Assembly: GCF_025567315.1 (NCBI RefSeq)
Contig: NZ_JAOQJE010000001.1
Location: forward strand, 62,001-126,000
Length of the DNA: 64,000 bases
Source: Agathobaculum ammoniilyticum
GTDB lineage: Bacteria > Bacillota > Clostridia > Oscillospirales > Butyricicoccaceae
Direction: 5' to 3'
Of this stretch, positions 1-8,854 are shown piece after piece (positions within the stretch are counted from its first letter, which is position 1; each line of letters begins with the position of its first letter). Both the position numbers and the translations under genes were made by a program. The notes beneath the pieces were generated by a model. The model was not told where the DNA came from. It worked only from the letters and a program-made list of their open reading frames with translations, and searched no databases.

Positions 1-54
1 GTGCTTCTTTTTTTCGTGCCGGCCTCGTATGATTTTCCGAAAGGGGGCGTGCGG

Positions 55-786
55 ATGCACCGGCGCAGATACCGGAAGAAAGGAAGAAGAACTGCGCTGC
101 TGTTGCTGTTGGCGGCTGCGGCGGGGCTTGGCGTGCTGGTAACCATGCGGATGCATCGGGTGTTCATGGAATACGCCACCAATGTATGCGAGGACAGTGC
201 GCTGCAGGAAATCAACAACCTGATGCAGGATGAAGTGTTTGACGACCCCGAGACGTATGAAAATATGGTCGTGCTGGAACGGGACAGCGAAAACCATGTC
301 ACGGCGCTTCGGACGGATGTAATCGCGATCGGCCAGATCAAGGCGCGGCTTGTCAACGGCCTGTTTGAACGGCTGGAGGATCTGGAACAGACAACCATCG
401 AGGTGCCGCTGGGTACGGTGTTCGCCCCCAATTATTTCACTGGCATGGGGCCGAGCGTGGATATCGGCATGGCGGGGCTGACGCAGATGTCGGCGGAGTT
501 CATCAGTGCGTTTTCCTCGGCGGGTATTAACCAGACGCGGCATAATATTATCATTGAAATTCATGCGGGATTCCGCATCCTGACTCCGTTCGGCGGCGAG
601 GACCGCGAGATTGTGACCAGCTATCCGGTGACGGATACGGTGATTGTCGGCACCGTACCCGAACGCTATGCCTATATTGATGATTTGGGCGGCAACCTGC
701 TCGGGCAGGTGAGCGATTACAGCGGCGCGGCAGAGGGCGGAAGCGGGCCGCAGCTTTCGGATAATTCGTCGGAAAACGGAAAATAA
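55..786 (+). CDS. yunB: Sporulation protein YunB
   Basis: YunB-type sporulation protein of 243 aa, close to the roughly 250 aa usual for the family. In Bacillus it is made in the mother cell and needed for proper spore formation; its biochemical role is not known. An Arg/Lys-rich start (RRRYRKKGRR) is followed by one membrane segment at about residues 14-34, then an extracytoplasmic domain containing PLGTVFAPNYFTGMGP, typical of the family. The frame is open to the window edge, but ATG 55 is chosen because AAAGGGGG lies 8 nt upstream; GTG 49 is the alternative. It stands alone before ligA. Confidence 0.88.
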   Translation: MHRRRYRKKGRRTALLLLLAAAAGLGVLVTMRMHRVFMEYATNVCEDSALQEINNLMQDEVFDDPETYENMVVLERDSENHVTALRTDVIAIGQIKARLVNGLFERLEDLEQTTIEVPLGTVFAPNYFTGMGPSVDIGMAGLTQMSAEFISAFSSAGINQTRHNIIIEIHAGFRILTPFGGEDREIVTSYPVTDTVIVGTVPERYAYIDDLGGNLLGQVSDYSGAAEGGSGPQLSDNSSENGK

Positions 787-789
787 TAC

Positions 790-818
790 TTCCGAAACCG
801 CGCAAAATTTGGTATACT
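790..818 (+). promoter_or_regulatory. Possible ligA-gatCAB promoter
   Basis: A good -10 hexamer TATACT (813-818) lies in the short yunB-ligA gap. The -35 region 17 bp upstream (TTCCGA) matches poorly, so only the -10 is persuasive. Confidence 0.35.
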
Positions 819-851
819 ATATTCTGTATTGGATCAAGAAGGGATGTTGGC

Positions 852-2858
852 ATGGACGCGGGTAAACAGATCGCCGCGCTGCGCGAAAAGCTGCGGTATC
901 ACAATGAAAAATATTACGATCAGGACGCGCCCGAAATATCGGACTATGAGTACGATATGCTGCAGCGCGAGCTGCGCGCGCTTGAGGCCGCGCATCCGGA
1001 ATATGTGGACGCGGATTCCCCGACCCAGCGGGTCGGCGGCACGGCCTCCGGCCGGTTCGCCAAGGTGACGCATGCCTACCCGCTCGAGAGCCTGCAGGAT
1101 GTATTCTCGTTCGACGAGCTTTCCGAATTCTATGACCGCGTCGAGGGCGCAGTGGGGCAGGCGGAATATGTGGTCGAGTATAAGATCGACGGCCTTTCAG
1201 TCGCGCTCGAGTATGTGGACGGGGTGTTCGTCCGCGGCGCGACGCGCGGCGACGGGCAGGTCGGCGAGGACGTGACCGCCAACCTGAAAACAGTCAGGGA
1301 TATCCCGCGCAAGCTGAAAAACGCGCCGCCGCACCTGATCGTGCGCGGTGAGGTATATATGAAAAAGTCCGTGTTTGACGCACTCAACCGCGAGCTCGAG
1401 CTGCATGAAAAGCCGCTGCTCGCCAACCCGCGCAACGCGGCGGCGGGTTCGCTGCGGCAAAAGGACAGCGGTGTCACCAGGCAGCGCAAGCTCTCCATTT
1501 TCTGTTTTAACATCCAGAACAGCGACGAGTTGCCGCTCGCGAGCCATACGGAGTCATTGGACTACCTGAAACGGCTTGGTTTTCCGGTCAGCCCGCGCTA
1601 TCCGGTCTATACCGATCCGGAGGATGTGCGGAGCGAGATCGAAAGCATGGGTGAAACGCGCGGCGAGCTGGATTTTGATATCGACGGCGCGGTGGTCAAG
1701 GTTAATGCGTTCGTACAGCGCGAAACGTTGGGTTCGACCGCCAAATTCCCACGCTGGGCGGCGGCGTATAAGTATCCGCCTGAGGTCAAGCAGACGCTTC
1801 TCAAGGATATCATCATCTCGGTCGGACGGACGGGCGTTTTAACGCCTAACGCGGTGCTCGAACCGGTGCGGCTTGCGGGGACGACGGTTTCCCGCGCAAC
1901 GTTGCACAACCGCGATTTTATTCGCCAGCTTGACGTGCGGGTAGGAGACACGGTATCCGTGCGCAAGGCGGGCGAGATCATCCCCGAGATTGTCGGCGTG
2001 GACACGGACAAGCGCCCCGCGGACGCGCAGCCCTACGAAATGCCGCGCTTCTGTCCGGTGTGCGGCGCGCCGGTGTTCGACGACGAGGAGGAGGCCGCGA
2101 TCCGTTGCACGGGCGCGTCCTGCCCAGCGCAGCTTTTGCGCAACCTGATGCACTTTGCCTCGCGCGACGCGATGGATATCGACGGCTGCGGCGAGGGCAA
2201 CCTGCAAAAGCTGATCGACGCGGGACTGGTACGCTCCGCCGCCGACCTGTATGACCTGACGGTCGAGCAGCTCCTGCCGCTCGGCAAAAAGGTGGATACC
2301 TGGGCCAATAATCTGATTAGCGGTATCGAAGCCAGCAAGACGCGCGATCTGTCGCGGCTGCTGTTTGCGTTTGGCATAAGGCATGTGGGCCAGAAAGCGG
2401 GCAAAGTGCTCAGCGACCATTTCGGTAGCTTGGACGCGCTGCTCGCGGCTCCGGTCGAGGAGATGACCGAGATCCGTGACATTGGCCAGGCCACCGCGGA
2501 GAGCATCGCGGCATGGCGCGAGCTTGACCAGTCCAAGGAGCTGATCGAAAAGCTGCGTGTGCATGGGGTCAACTTCACCGGAGAAAAGACCGCGAAAAGC
2601 GATCTGCTTGCGGGCAAGACCATCGTCGCGACCGGCAGCCTGACGCTCTACACCCGCAAGGAGATCAACGACCTGATCGAAGCCCTCGGCGGCAAGGCGG
2701 CGGGTTCGGTCTCCAAAAAGACGAGCTATGTCGTTGCGGGGGAGAACGCGGGCAGCAAGCTGCAGAAAGCGGCCGAACTGGGCATTCCCGTGCTGACCGA
2801 GCAGGAATTCAAGCAAATGATAGAAAATGAAAATACAACACAGCAGGAGGAACTTTGA
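852..2858 (+). CDS. ligA: NAD-dependent DNA ligase LigA
   Basis: NAD+-dependent DNA ligase (668 aa, normal length) that seals nicks in replication and repair. Domains in order: Ia region, adenylation domain with the nucleotidyl-accepting lysine in KIDG (K111), OB fold, a four-Cys zinc finger (CPVCGAP ... CTGASCPAQ), helix-hairpin-helix repeats, and a C-terminal BRCT domain (LLAGKTIVATGSLT onward). The start ATG has AAGAAGGG upstream. The stop is one base before the gatC start, so ligA leads a ligA-gatC-gatA-gatB operon. Confidence 0.97.
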   Translation: MDAGKQIAALREKLRYHNEKYYDQDAPEISDYEYDMLQRELRALEAAHPEYVDADSPTQRVGGTASGRFAKVTHAYPLESLQDVFSFDELSEFYDRVEGAVGQAEYVVEYKIDGLSVALEYVDGVFVRGATRGDGQVGEDVTANLKTVRDIPRKLKNAPPHLIVRGEVYMKKSVFDALNRELELHEKPLLANPRNAAAGSLRQKDSGVTRQRKLSIFCFNIQNSDELPLASHTESLDYLKRLGFPVSPRYPVYTDPEDVRSEIESMGETRGELDFDIDGAVVKVNAFVQRETLGSTAKFPRWAAAYKYPPEVKQTLLKDIIISVGRTGVLTPNAVLEPVRLAGTTVSRATLHNRDFIRQLDVRVGDTVSVRKAGEIIPEIVGVDTDKRPADAQPYEMPRFCPVCGAPVFDDEEEAAIRCTGASCPAQLLRNLMHFASRDAMDIDGCGEGNLQKLIDAGLVRSAADLYDLTVEQLLPLGKKVDTWANNLISGIEASKTRDLSRLLFAFGIRHVGQKAGKVLSDHFGSLDALLAAPVEEMTEIRDIGQATAESIAAWRELDQSKELIEKLRVHGVNFTGEKTAKSDLLAGKTIVATGSLTLYTRKEINDLIEALGGKAAGSVSKKTSYVVAGENAGSKLQKAAELGIPVLTEQEFKQMIENENTTQQEEL

Positions 2859-2859
2859 C

Positions 2860-3147
2860 ATGGCAATTTCGCGAAAAGAAATTGAACACATCGCGTCCCT
2901 TGCGCGTCTGGACTCGTCGGAGGGCATTTTTGACCGGCTGGCGGACGACATGCAGGGCATCGTCGGCATGGTGGACAAACTGGCTGAGCTTGACCTCGGC
3001 GATATTACCGACGTGATCGACACCGAGCGCAAGAACGCGTTCCACGAGGATGCAGTCATCCAGGAGTATACACCGGACGAGCTGATCGAGCCGAACGCGC
3101 CGGATTTCCAGGCAGGCGGCGTAGCCGTACCGCGTGTGGTCGAGTAA
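2860..3147 (+). CDS. gatC: Asp-tRNA(Asn)/Glu-tRNA(Gln) amidotransferase subunit C
   Basis: GatC, 95 aa, the small belt subunit that holds GatA and GatB together in the amidotransferase that converts misacylated Glu-tRNA(Gln) and Asp-tRNA(Asn). It begins MAISRKEIEHIASLARL, the standard GatC opening, and has the conserved C-terminal proline region. ATG 2860 is preceded by AGGAGG at 2845-2850, which lies inside the ligA 3' end. The frame extends 11 codons further upstream, but that part has no ribosome site. gatA follows after 18 bp. Confidence 0.95.
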   Translation: MAISRKEIEHIASLARLDSSEGIFDRLADDMQGIVGMVDKLAELDLGDITDVIDTERKNAFHEDAVIQEYTPDELIEPNAPDFQAGGVAVPRVVE

Positions 3148-3165
3148 AGGGAGGGACAGGAAAAT

Positions 3166-4635
3166 ATGGCACTTTATGAGAAAACAGCGGCCGAGCTGTC
3201 CGAACTGCTCGCGAAAAAGGAGGTTTCGGCGGTCGAGCTGGCGAAGGATGTGTTCGCCCGCACCGCAGCGGTTGAGGACAGGGTACAGGGCTATGTGACC
3301 GTCACTGAGGAGGCCGCGCTCGCGCAGGCCGAGGCAGTGGATAAGAAGCGCGCCGCCGGCGAGGAACTGTCCGCTTTGGCGGGCATTCCGATCGCGGTCA
3401 AGGACAACATCTGCACCAAGGGTACGCTGACCACCTGCGCTTCCAAGATCCTGTATAACTTCAAGCCGCCGTATAACGCAACCGTGGTGGAAAAGCTGGA
3501 TGCGCATGATGTGGTTGTGACCGGCAAGGCGAATATGGACGAATTTGCGATGGGCTCCTCGTGCGAGAACTCCGCCACGCACCCGACGCACAACCCGCAC
3601 GACCTGACCCGCGTGCCGGGCGGCTCGTCCGGCGGCTCGGCGGCGGTGGTCGCCGCAGGCGAGGCCCCGCTGTCGCTCGGTTCGGATACCGGCGGCTCGA
3701 TCCGCCAGCCCGCGTCGTTCTGCGGCGTGGTCGGCCTCAAGCCGACCTATGGCGCGGTATCCCGTTACGGCCTGATCGCGTTCGCGTCCTCGCTCGACCA
3801 GATCGGCCCGTTCGCCCGTTCTGTCGAGGACGCGGCGATGCTGCTCGACGCGGTCACCGGCCATGACCCGCTGCATGACTCGACCTCGGTCAAGGCTCCG
3901 TTCGAGGGCAGCGTACGCGCAAACCTGAACGCGGATATCAAGGGCATGAAGATCGGTCTGCCCAAGGAATACTTCGGCGCGGGCATTTCGGACGAGGTGC
4001 GCGCGAGCGTACTCGCCGCGGCTGAAGCCTATAAGGGCCTCGGCGCAGAAGTGTTTGAAATTTCCCTGCCGCTGGTCGAGTACGCGCTGCCGGTGTACTA
4101 CATCCTGTCGTCCGCGGAGGCGTCCTCCAACCTGGCGCGCTTTGACGGCGTCAAGTACGGTTACCGTACCCCGAACGCGGGCGACGACCTGATCGCGCTG
4201 TACACCAAATCCCGCTCCGAGGGCTTTGGCGCGGAGGTGCAGCGCCGCATCATGCTTGGCACCTATGTGCTTTCGTCCGGCTATTACGACGCATACTACA
4301 AAAAGGCGCGCGCTGCGCAGCGCAAGATCAAAGAGGAATTCGCAAATGCGTTTGAGAAGTGCGATGTCATCCTGACTCCGGTCGCGCCGACCACGGCCTA
4401 CGGCTTGGGCGCCAAGACCAGCAATCCGCTGGAAATGTATGCGGGGGATGTTTGTACGGTATCGGTCAACATCGCGGGTCTGCCGGGACTTGTGCAGCCC
4501 TGCGGATTTGACGCGAACAAGCTGCCGATCGGAATGCAGCTCATCGGCCCGCGTTTTGGCGAGCAGAAGCTACTGAACGCCGGCCTTGCGTTTGAGCAGG
4601 CGTCGGGGCTTAGAAATATCATCGCGGCGCTGTAA
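3166..4635 (+). CDS. gatA: Glutamyl-tRNA(Gln) amidotransferase subunit A
   Basis: GatA (489 aa) is the glutaminase subunit of GatCAB; it releases ammonia from glutamine and channels it to GatB. The amidase-signature Ser-cisSer-Lys triad is complete: K79 (AVKDN), S154 (PGGSSGGSAA) and the nucleophile S178 (GSDTGGSIRQP), the same numbering as in the Staphylococcus enzyme. GGGAGG lies before the start. Middle gene of gatC-gatA-gatB. Confidence 0.97.
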   Translation: MALYEKTAAELSELLAKKEVSAVELAKDVFARTAAVEDRVQGYVTVTEEAALAQAEAVDKKRAAGEELSALAGIPIAVKDNICTKGTLTTCASKILYNFKPPYNATVVEKLDAHDVVVTGKANMDEFAMGSSCENSATHPTHNPHDLTRVPGGSSGGSAAVVAAGEAPLSLGSDTGGSIRQPASFCGVVGLKPTYGAVSRYGLIAFASSLDQIGPFARSVEDAAMLLDAVTGHDPLHDSTSVKAPFEGSVRANLNADIKGMKIGLPKEYFGAGISDEVRASVLAAAEAYKGLGAEVFEISLPLVEYALPVYYILSSAEASSNLARFDGVKYGYRTPNAGDDLIALYTKSRSEGFGAEVQRRIMLGTYVLSSGYYDAYYKKARAAQRKIKEEFANAFEKCDVILTPVAPTTAYGLGAKTSNPLEMYAGDVCTVSVNIAGLPGLVQPCGFDANKLPIGMQLIGPRFGEQKLLNAGLAFEQASGLRNIIAAL

Positions 4636-4650
4636 GGGAGGAAACGACAA

Positions 4651-6075
4651 ATGAAATATCAAGCTGTCATCGGCCTTGAGGTGCATGCGGAACTTTCCAC
4701 TAAGAGCAAGATCTACTGCTCCTGCTCGACCTCGTTCGGCGCGCCGATCAATACTCACACCTGTCCGGTCTGCACCGGTATGCCGGGCGCGCTGCCTGTG
4801 CTCAACAAGCAGGTTGTGCACTATGCGGCCAAGATGGGCAAGGCGACCGGCTGCACGGTCAACCAGCTCTGCAAAGCCGACCGCAAGAATTATTTTTATC
4901 CTGACCTGCCCAAGGCCTACCAGATTTCGCAGTTCGATGTGCCGATCTGCGAAAACGGCGAGGTGTTCTTCTATGTGGACGGAGAAAAGAAGTCCTGCCG
5001 CCTTGAGCGCATCCATTTTGAGGAGGACGCGGGCAAGCTGCTGCATGACGAGATCGACGGTACGGTTGTGGACTTCAACCGCTGCGGTGTGCCGCTGATC
5101 GAGATGGTCACAAAGCCCGACCTGCATTCCTCGGCCGAGGCCAAGGAGTTCCTCGAAATGATCAAAACCACGCTGTCCTACCTTGATATCTGCGACTGCA
5201 AGATGGAGGAAGGCTCGATCCGTTGCGACGTGAACGTGTCCATCCGGCCGGAGGGCTCGGAGGAGCTGGGGACGCGCGTGGAGATGAAGAACATCAACAC
5301 CTTCTCGGGCGCGGTGCGCGCGATCGATTATGAAATTGCCCGCCAGATCGAGGTCGTGGAAAATGGCGGCGAGATCCAGCAGGAAACCCGCCGGTGGGAC
5401 GACGTCAAGCTCAAAAACACGGTCATGCGCACCAAGGAGGACGCGCAGGACTACCGCTACTTCCCAGACCCCGACCTGATCGCGGTCGAAATTTCGGACG
5501 AATGGATGCGCCAGATCGAAAGCGAGATTCCCGAACTGCCGATTTCGCGCTATGAGCGTTACCTGAACGAATATGGCATGACCGCGATGGAGGCGCGCCT
5601 GATCTCGGACAGCTTTGCCAAGGCAGAGCTGCTCGACGCGGCGGCCAGGCAGGTCAAGCCCAAGGCTGCGGCAAACTGGATTTTGTCCGACATTTCCAAA
5701 TACCTTAATGACAAGGGCGTGGAGTTGCCGGACACCAAGCTGACCGCGGATAAGCTGGTCGATCTGGTAAAGCTGATCGAAGCGGGGACGATTTCGGGCA
5801 ACGCGGGCAAAAAGGTGCTGCCGAGCATGTTTGAAACCGACGAAACAGTGGAAGCCATCGTCGGGCGCATGGGACTCAAGCAGGTATCGGACGAGGGCGC
5901 TATCCTCGCCATCGTGCAGGACGTGATCGCCAAAAATGAAAAAGCGGTCGCGGACTTCAAAGCGGGCAAGAACGTCACCGGCTTTCTTGTAGGCCAGTGC
6001 ATGAAAGCCTCCAAGGGTCAGGGCAACCCGCAGATCATCAATAAGCTGATCGCGCAGGAGCTGGCGAAGCTTTGA
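4651..6075 (+). CDS. gatB: Aspartyl/glutamyl-tRNA amidotransferase subunit B
   Basis: GatB (474 aa) binds the misacylated tRNA, phosphorylates the side-chain carboxylate with ATP and transfers ammonia to it. The N-terminal GLEVHAEL motif and the zinc cysteines C23/C25 and C38/C41 are present, followed by the helical and YqeY-like tail domains that grip the tRNA. GGGAGGAAA precedes the ATG. A perfect terminator 65 bp downstream closes the operon. Confidence 0.97.
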   Translation: MKYQAVIGLEVHAELSTKSKIYCSCSTSFGAPINTHTCPVCTGMPGALPVLNKQVVHYAAKMGKATGCTVNQLCKADRKNYFYPDLPKAYQISQFDVPICENGEVFFYVDGEKKSCRLERIHFEEDAGKLLHDEIDGTVVDFNRCGVPLIEMVTKPDLHSSAEAKEFLEMIKTTLSYLDICDCKMEEGSIRCDVNVSIRPEGSEELGTRVEMKNINTFSGAVRAIDYEIARQIEVVENGGEIQQETRRWDDVKLKNTVMRTKEDAQDYRYFPDPDLIAVEISDEWMRQIESEIPELPISRYERYLNEYGMTAMEARLISDSFAKAELLDAAARQVKPKAAANWILSDISKYLNDKGVELPDTKLTADKLVDLVKLIEAGTISGNAGKKVLPSMFETDETVEAIVGRMGLKQVSDEGAILAIVQDVIAKNEKAVADFKAGKNVTGFLVGQCMKASKGQGNPQIINKLIAQELAKL

Positions 6076-6140
6076 TAAAAAAGATGTTTGTTGTAGCTCC
6101 CTCAAATAAAATAGGCTAAATCCCTCAGAAAAAACAGACA

Positions 6141-6189
6141 AGACCTGAGGCAATGATTCAATTTGGATTGTTGCCTCAGGTCTTTTTTA
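6141..6189 (+). terminator. Terminator of the ligA-gatCAB operon
   Basis: A perfect 13-bp stem (6141-6153 with 6171-6183), 17-nt loop, followed by a run of T residues. Confidence 0.93.
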
Positions 6190-6507
6190 TTGTTCTTGCT
6201 ATGCGGGAAAGTCATCAATCAAGACGATATTTGTTTAAAATATTTGTTGGTGAAAACAGGAATATAAAATGAAAATATGAAAAATAAAGATGTTTTTTTG
6301 AGAAAAATGTTGCGTAAGAAAAAGGTGTTTCTCACCTCCCCAAAATGTGGTTAAATGCCTTTCTTCTCCTATGGGGGATGGATAAAAACGGTTTCTTGGA
6401 ATACGGGGTAATGTGGGTGGTTGTCTGTTTTACTTGGGGTAAATGGTCAGTTTGATAAATAGGAAGAACAGATGCTGCGATTTACAGCATTCTTTTTGCG
6501 CCTGTCG
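6190..6507. other. AT-rich intergenic stretch
   Basis: About 320 bp of AT-rich sequence between the gatB terminator and the decayed regulator. I see no coding frame with a ribosome site, no strong hairpin and no recognisable RNA. The base composition differs sharply from the GC-rich host genes, so it may be relic or acquired DNA. Confidence 0.4.
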
Positions 6508-6690
6508 TCAGAAATAGAACAGGTTCTCGAATTTTTTGTACAGCGCGATGAACTGGATCAGGGTGAGCTTGGGTGTTGGGTTAAACGGGCCTGTCACGGT
6601 CAGGCTGATCGTGTTTCGGGATACGCCGGCACGCACGGTCAACGCGGCCTGTAACAGGCCCCATAAAACAACGCACTCCCGTCAGGATAG
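6508..6690 (-). pseudogene. Remnant of an XRE-family HTH regulator
   Basis: Read on the minus strand, 6508-6660 gives LLQAALTVRAGVSRNTISL, then GPFNPTPKLTLIQFIALYKKFENLFYF and a stop. This matches the C-terminal half of the short XRE regulators, where AxRAGVSRxTIS is the recognition helix and the chain ends KxFExLFxF. The invariant Glu of the usual IExG is replaced, and upstream the frame breaks at a TGA with no start. It is a decayed gene on the strand opposite its neighbours. Confidence 0.6.
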
Positions 6691-6731
6691 CTCAGCTATA
6701 CTGTTTTTCACGGCCTTTGTCAACCGCGCTA

Positions 6732-6760
6732 TTGTATCGGACGGGGGAAGCGGTTATAAT
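6732..6760 (+). promoter_or_regulatory. Promoter of the M42 peptidase operon
   Basis: TTGTAT (6732-6737), 17-bp spacer, consensus TATAAT (6755-6760). It excludes start codons upstream of about 6770 for the next gene. Confidence 0.7.
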
Positions 6761-6800
6761 AGAGACAGGCCATATTCTACAGAAAAAGGAGGAATTGTCT

Positions 6801-7835
6801 TTGCGTTTGGAGGAAACCCTGCGGACGCTGTGCGCAATGCCGGCGGTCAGTGGGTTTGAAATGCAGGCGGCGCAGGCTGTGGCGGCGTTGTTCCAACCAT
6901 ACTGTGATACGGTAGAAACAGACCGCAGCGGCAATGTGCTGGCTTATAGAAAATGCGGGAAAAAGCATGCAAAAACCGTTTTGCTGGATGCGCATCTGGA
7001 TCAGATCGGCTTTGTAGTGACCGAAGTGCTGGAGGGCGGCTTTCTGCGTTTCGCTCCGGTCGGTGGCGTCGACCCGCGGATGCTGCTCGCGGGGGAGGTG
7101 ACGGTCCTCGCGGACGAACCGCTGTACGGCGTGGTGGCCTGTATGCCACCGCATTTGCTCAAGGCGGGTGAACAGGATAAGGCGGTGACGGTCGATCAAA
7201 TGCTAATCGACACGGGCCTGACGGATGCGAAAGACCGGATCAGGATCGGTACGCCGATCGCATTCGCCCAGAAGCCGGTGCGGCTGCTCGGCGGGCAGCT
7301 TTGCAGCAAATGTCTGGACGACCGCGCGGGTGTAGCCGCAATCCTGCTGGCCGTGGAGAAGCTGAAAAAGGTGAAAAAGCTGGGCTGCAATATCGCGGTG
7401 CTGATCAGCACGCAGGAGGAGGTCACCGGACTCGGCGCGCAGACCGGCGCGTTTGCCGTACAGCCGGAATATGCGATCGCGGTGGATGTGACGCATGGCA
7501 AAACGCCGGACGGCCCCGCAGACGGTGTGTTTGAGCTGGGCAGCGGCGTGGCGGTCGGCATGGGTCCGAACCTGCACCGAGGGCTGACAAAGCGGCTGAT
7601 CAAGGCGGCCAAGGCCAATGACATCGGCTATTCGCTTGAGGTGATGGAGGGCAACACCGGCACGAACGCCTGGACTATGCAGACCGTGGCGTGCGGGATT
7701 GCGACCGCGCTGCTCTCGATTCCGGAGAAATATATGCATACGCCGGTCGAAGTTGTGAAGCTGTCCGATGTAGAGGCGGCAGCTGATTTGATCGCCGCGT
7801 TTCTGCGTGAGTTTGATGGGGAGGCCGAGGAATGA
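6801..7835 (+). CDS. M42 family metallopeptidase (first of three)
   Basis: M42 (glutamyl aminopeptidase/cellulase-like) metallopeptidase, 344 aa, expected to trim N-terminal residues from short peptides in the cytoplasm with two metal ions. Metal-site motifs are visible: LDAHLDQIG (H65, D67), CLDDRAG, TQEEVTGLG and VDVTHG, with the C-terminal His in YMHTPVEVV. A TTG start is assigned because AAGGAGG (6786-6792) lies 8 nt before it; the frame runs further up, but into the promoter. It overlaps the next gene by ATGA. Confidence 0.88.
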   Translation: MRLEETLRTLCAMPAVSGFEMQAAQAVAALFQPYCDTVETDRSGNVLAYRKCGKKHAKTVLLDAHLDQIGFVVTEVLEGGFLRFAPVGGVDPRMLLAGEVTVLADEPLYGVVACMPPHLLKAGEQDKAVTVDQMLIDTGLTDAKDRIRIGTPIAFAQKPVRLLGGQLCSKCLDDRAGVAAILLAVEKLKKVKKLGCNIAVLISTQEEVTGLGAQTGAFAVQPEYAIAVDVTHGKTPDGPADGVFELGSGVAVGMGPNLHRGLTKRLIKAAKANDIGYSLEVMEGNTGTNAWTMQTVACGIATALLSIPEKYMHTPVEVVKLSDVEAAADLIAAFLREFDGEAEE

Positions 7836-8854
7836 CCGAGCTGCTGAAAACGCTGTGCGCGCTGCCGGGGCCGTCCGGCTGTGAGGACGCTGTGCGCGCG
7901 TTCGTGCTGAAAAAGGCAAAGCCGTACGCGGACGCGCTGCGGACGGATGCGATCGGTAATGTGATGGTATTCCGCAAAGGGAGAAAAACCCTTGAACGTC
8001 CGGTTGTCGTGTGCGCGCACATGGACGAGGTCGGCGTGATCGTCAAAAAGATCACGGACGATGGTATGATTAAATTCGGCTTTGTCGGCGGGGTGGACCC
8101 GCGCGTCGTGATCGGGCGTCCGGTGCGCTTCGGGGAAGTGACAGGCGTCATCGGTATCAAGGCGGTGCATCTGACGACCGCTGCCGAGCGCCGGACCATG
8201 CCCAAGGCCAAGGATCTGTATATCGACATTGGTGCGTCCAGCCGCGCGGCGGCGGAGGAGCGGGTGTCGCTGGGGGACTATGGTGTGTTCGACTCCCCAG
8301 TGGTCGAGTTTGGCGATGGGCTGATCAAGGCAAAGGCGATCGATGACCGCGTGGGTTGCGCGGCCCTGCTCAAGCTGCTGGAGGAGCAGCCGCCTATCGA
8401 TACCTGGTTCTGCTTTACCGTGCAGGAGGAGGTAGGACTGCGCGGCGCGGCAAGCATGGCCTATGCACTGGATCCGGACTTTGCGCTGGTGCTGGAAGGC
8501 ACGACCGCCGCCGACTTGGCGGAGGTGACGGATGGGAAAGCGGTCTGCCATGTGCGCGGCGGCGTCGTGCTGCCGCTCATGGATGGCGCGACGATTTACG
8601 ATGCGGGTCTGTTTGAGCTGCTGCGCGATGCGTGTGCAAAGCGCGGCATCGCCTGGCAGACCAAGACGCGTGTTTCCGGCGGGACGGATGCCGGACGCAT
8701 TCACAAAAGCAAGGCAGGGGTGCGCGTCTGCGCGGCCGCCGCGCCGGTGCGGTATATCCATTCGCCGTCCTCTGTGGCGGCGGTATCGGACTGCGAGGCG
8801 GTGCTGGCCGCTGCGCGGGCATTTCTGGAAGACCTGAGAGGGGACGACGAATGA
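7832..8854 (+). CDS. M42 family metallopeptidase (second of three)
   Basis: Second M42 aminopeptidase of the tandem (340 aa). It has CAHMDEVGVIV, AIDDRVGCAALL, TVQEEVGLRGA and the C-terminal RYIHSPSSV His motif, so the two-metal site looks complete. Its start overlaps the stop of the preceding gene (ATGA), and its own stop overlaps the next start in the same way, indicating translational coupling. It is closer to the third copy in motif wording than to the first, suggesting successive duplications. Confidence 0.92.
   Translation: MTELLKTLCALPGPSGCEDAVRAFVLKKAKPYADALRTDAIGNVMVFRKGRKTLERPVVVCAHMDEVGVIVKKITDDGMIKFGFVGGVDPRVVIGRPVRFGEVTGVIGIKAVHLTTAAERRTMPKAKDLYIDIGASSRAAAEERVSLGDYGVFDSPVVEFGDGLIKAKAIDDRVGCAALLKLLEEQPPIDTWFCFTVQEEVGLRGAASMAYALDPDFALVLEGTTAADLAEVTDGKAVCHVRGGVVLPLMDGATIYDAGLFELLRDACAKRGIAWQTKTRVSGGTDAGRIHKSKAGVRVCAAAAPVRYIHSPSSVAAVSDCEAVLAAARAFLEDLRGDDE

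Noticed and set aside
4570..6153. 527-codon minus-strand frame opposite gatB
   Set aside because: A GC-rich antisense shadow of an unmistakable gatB; no family resemblance.
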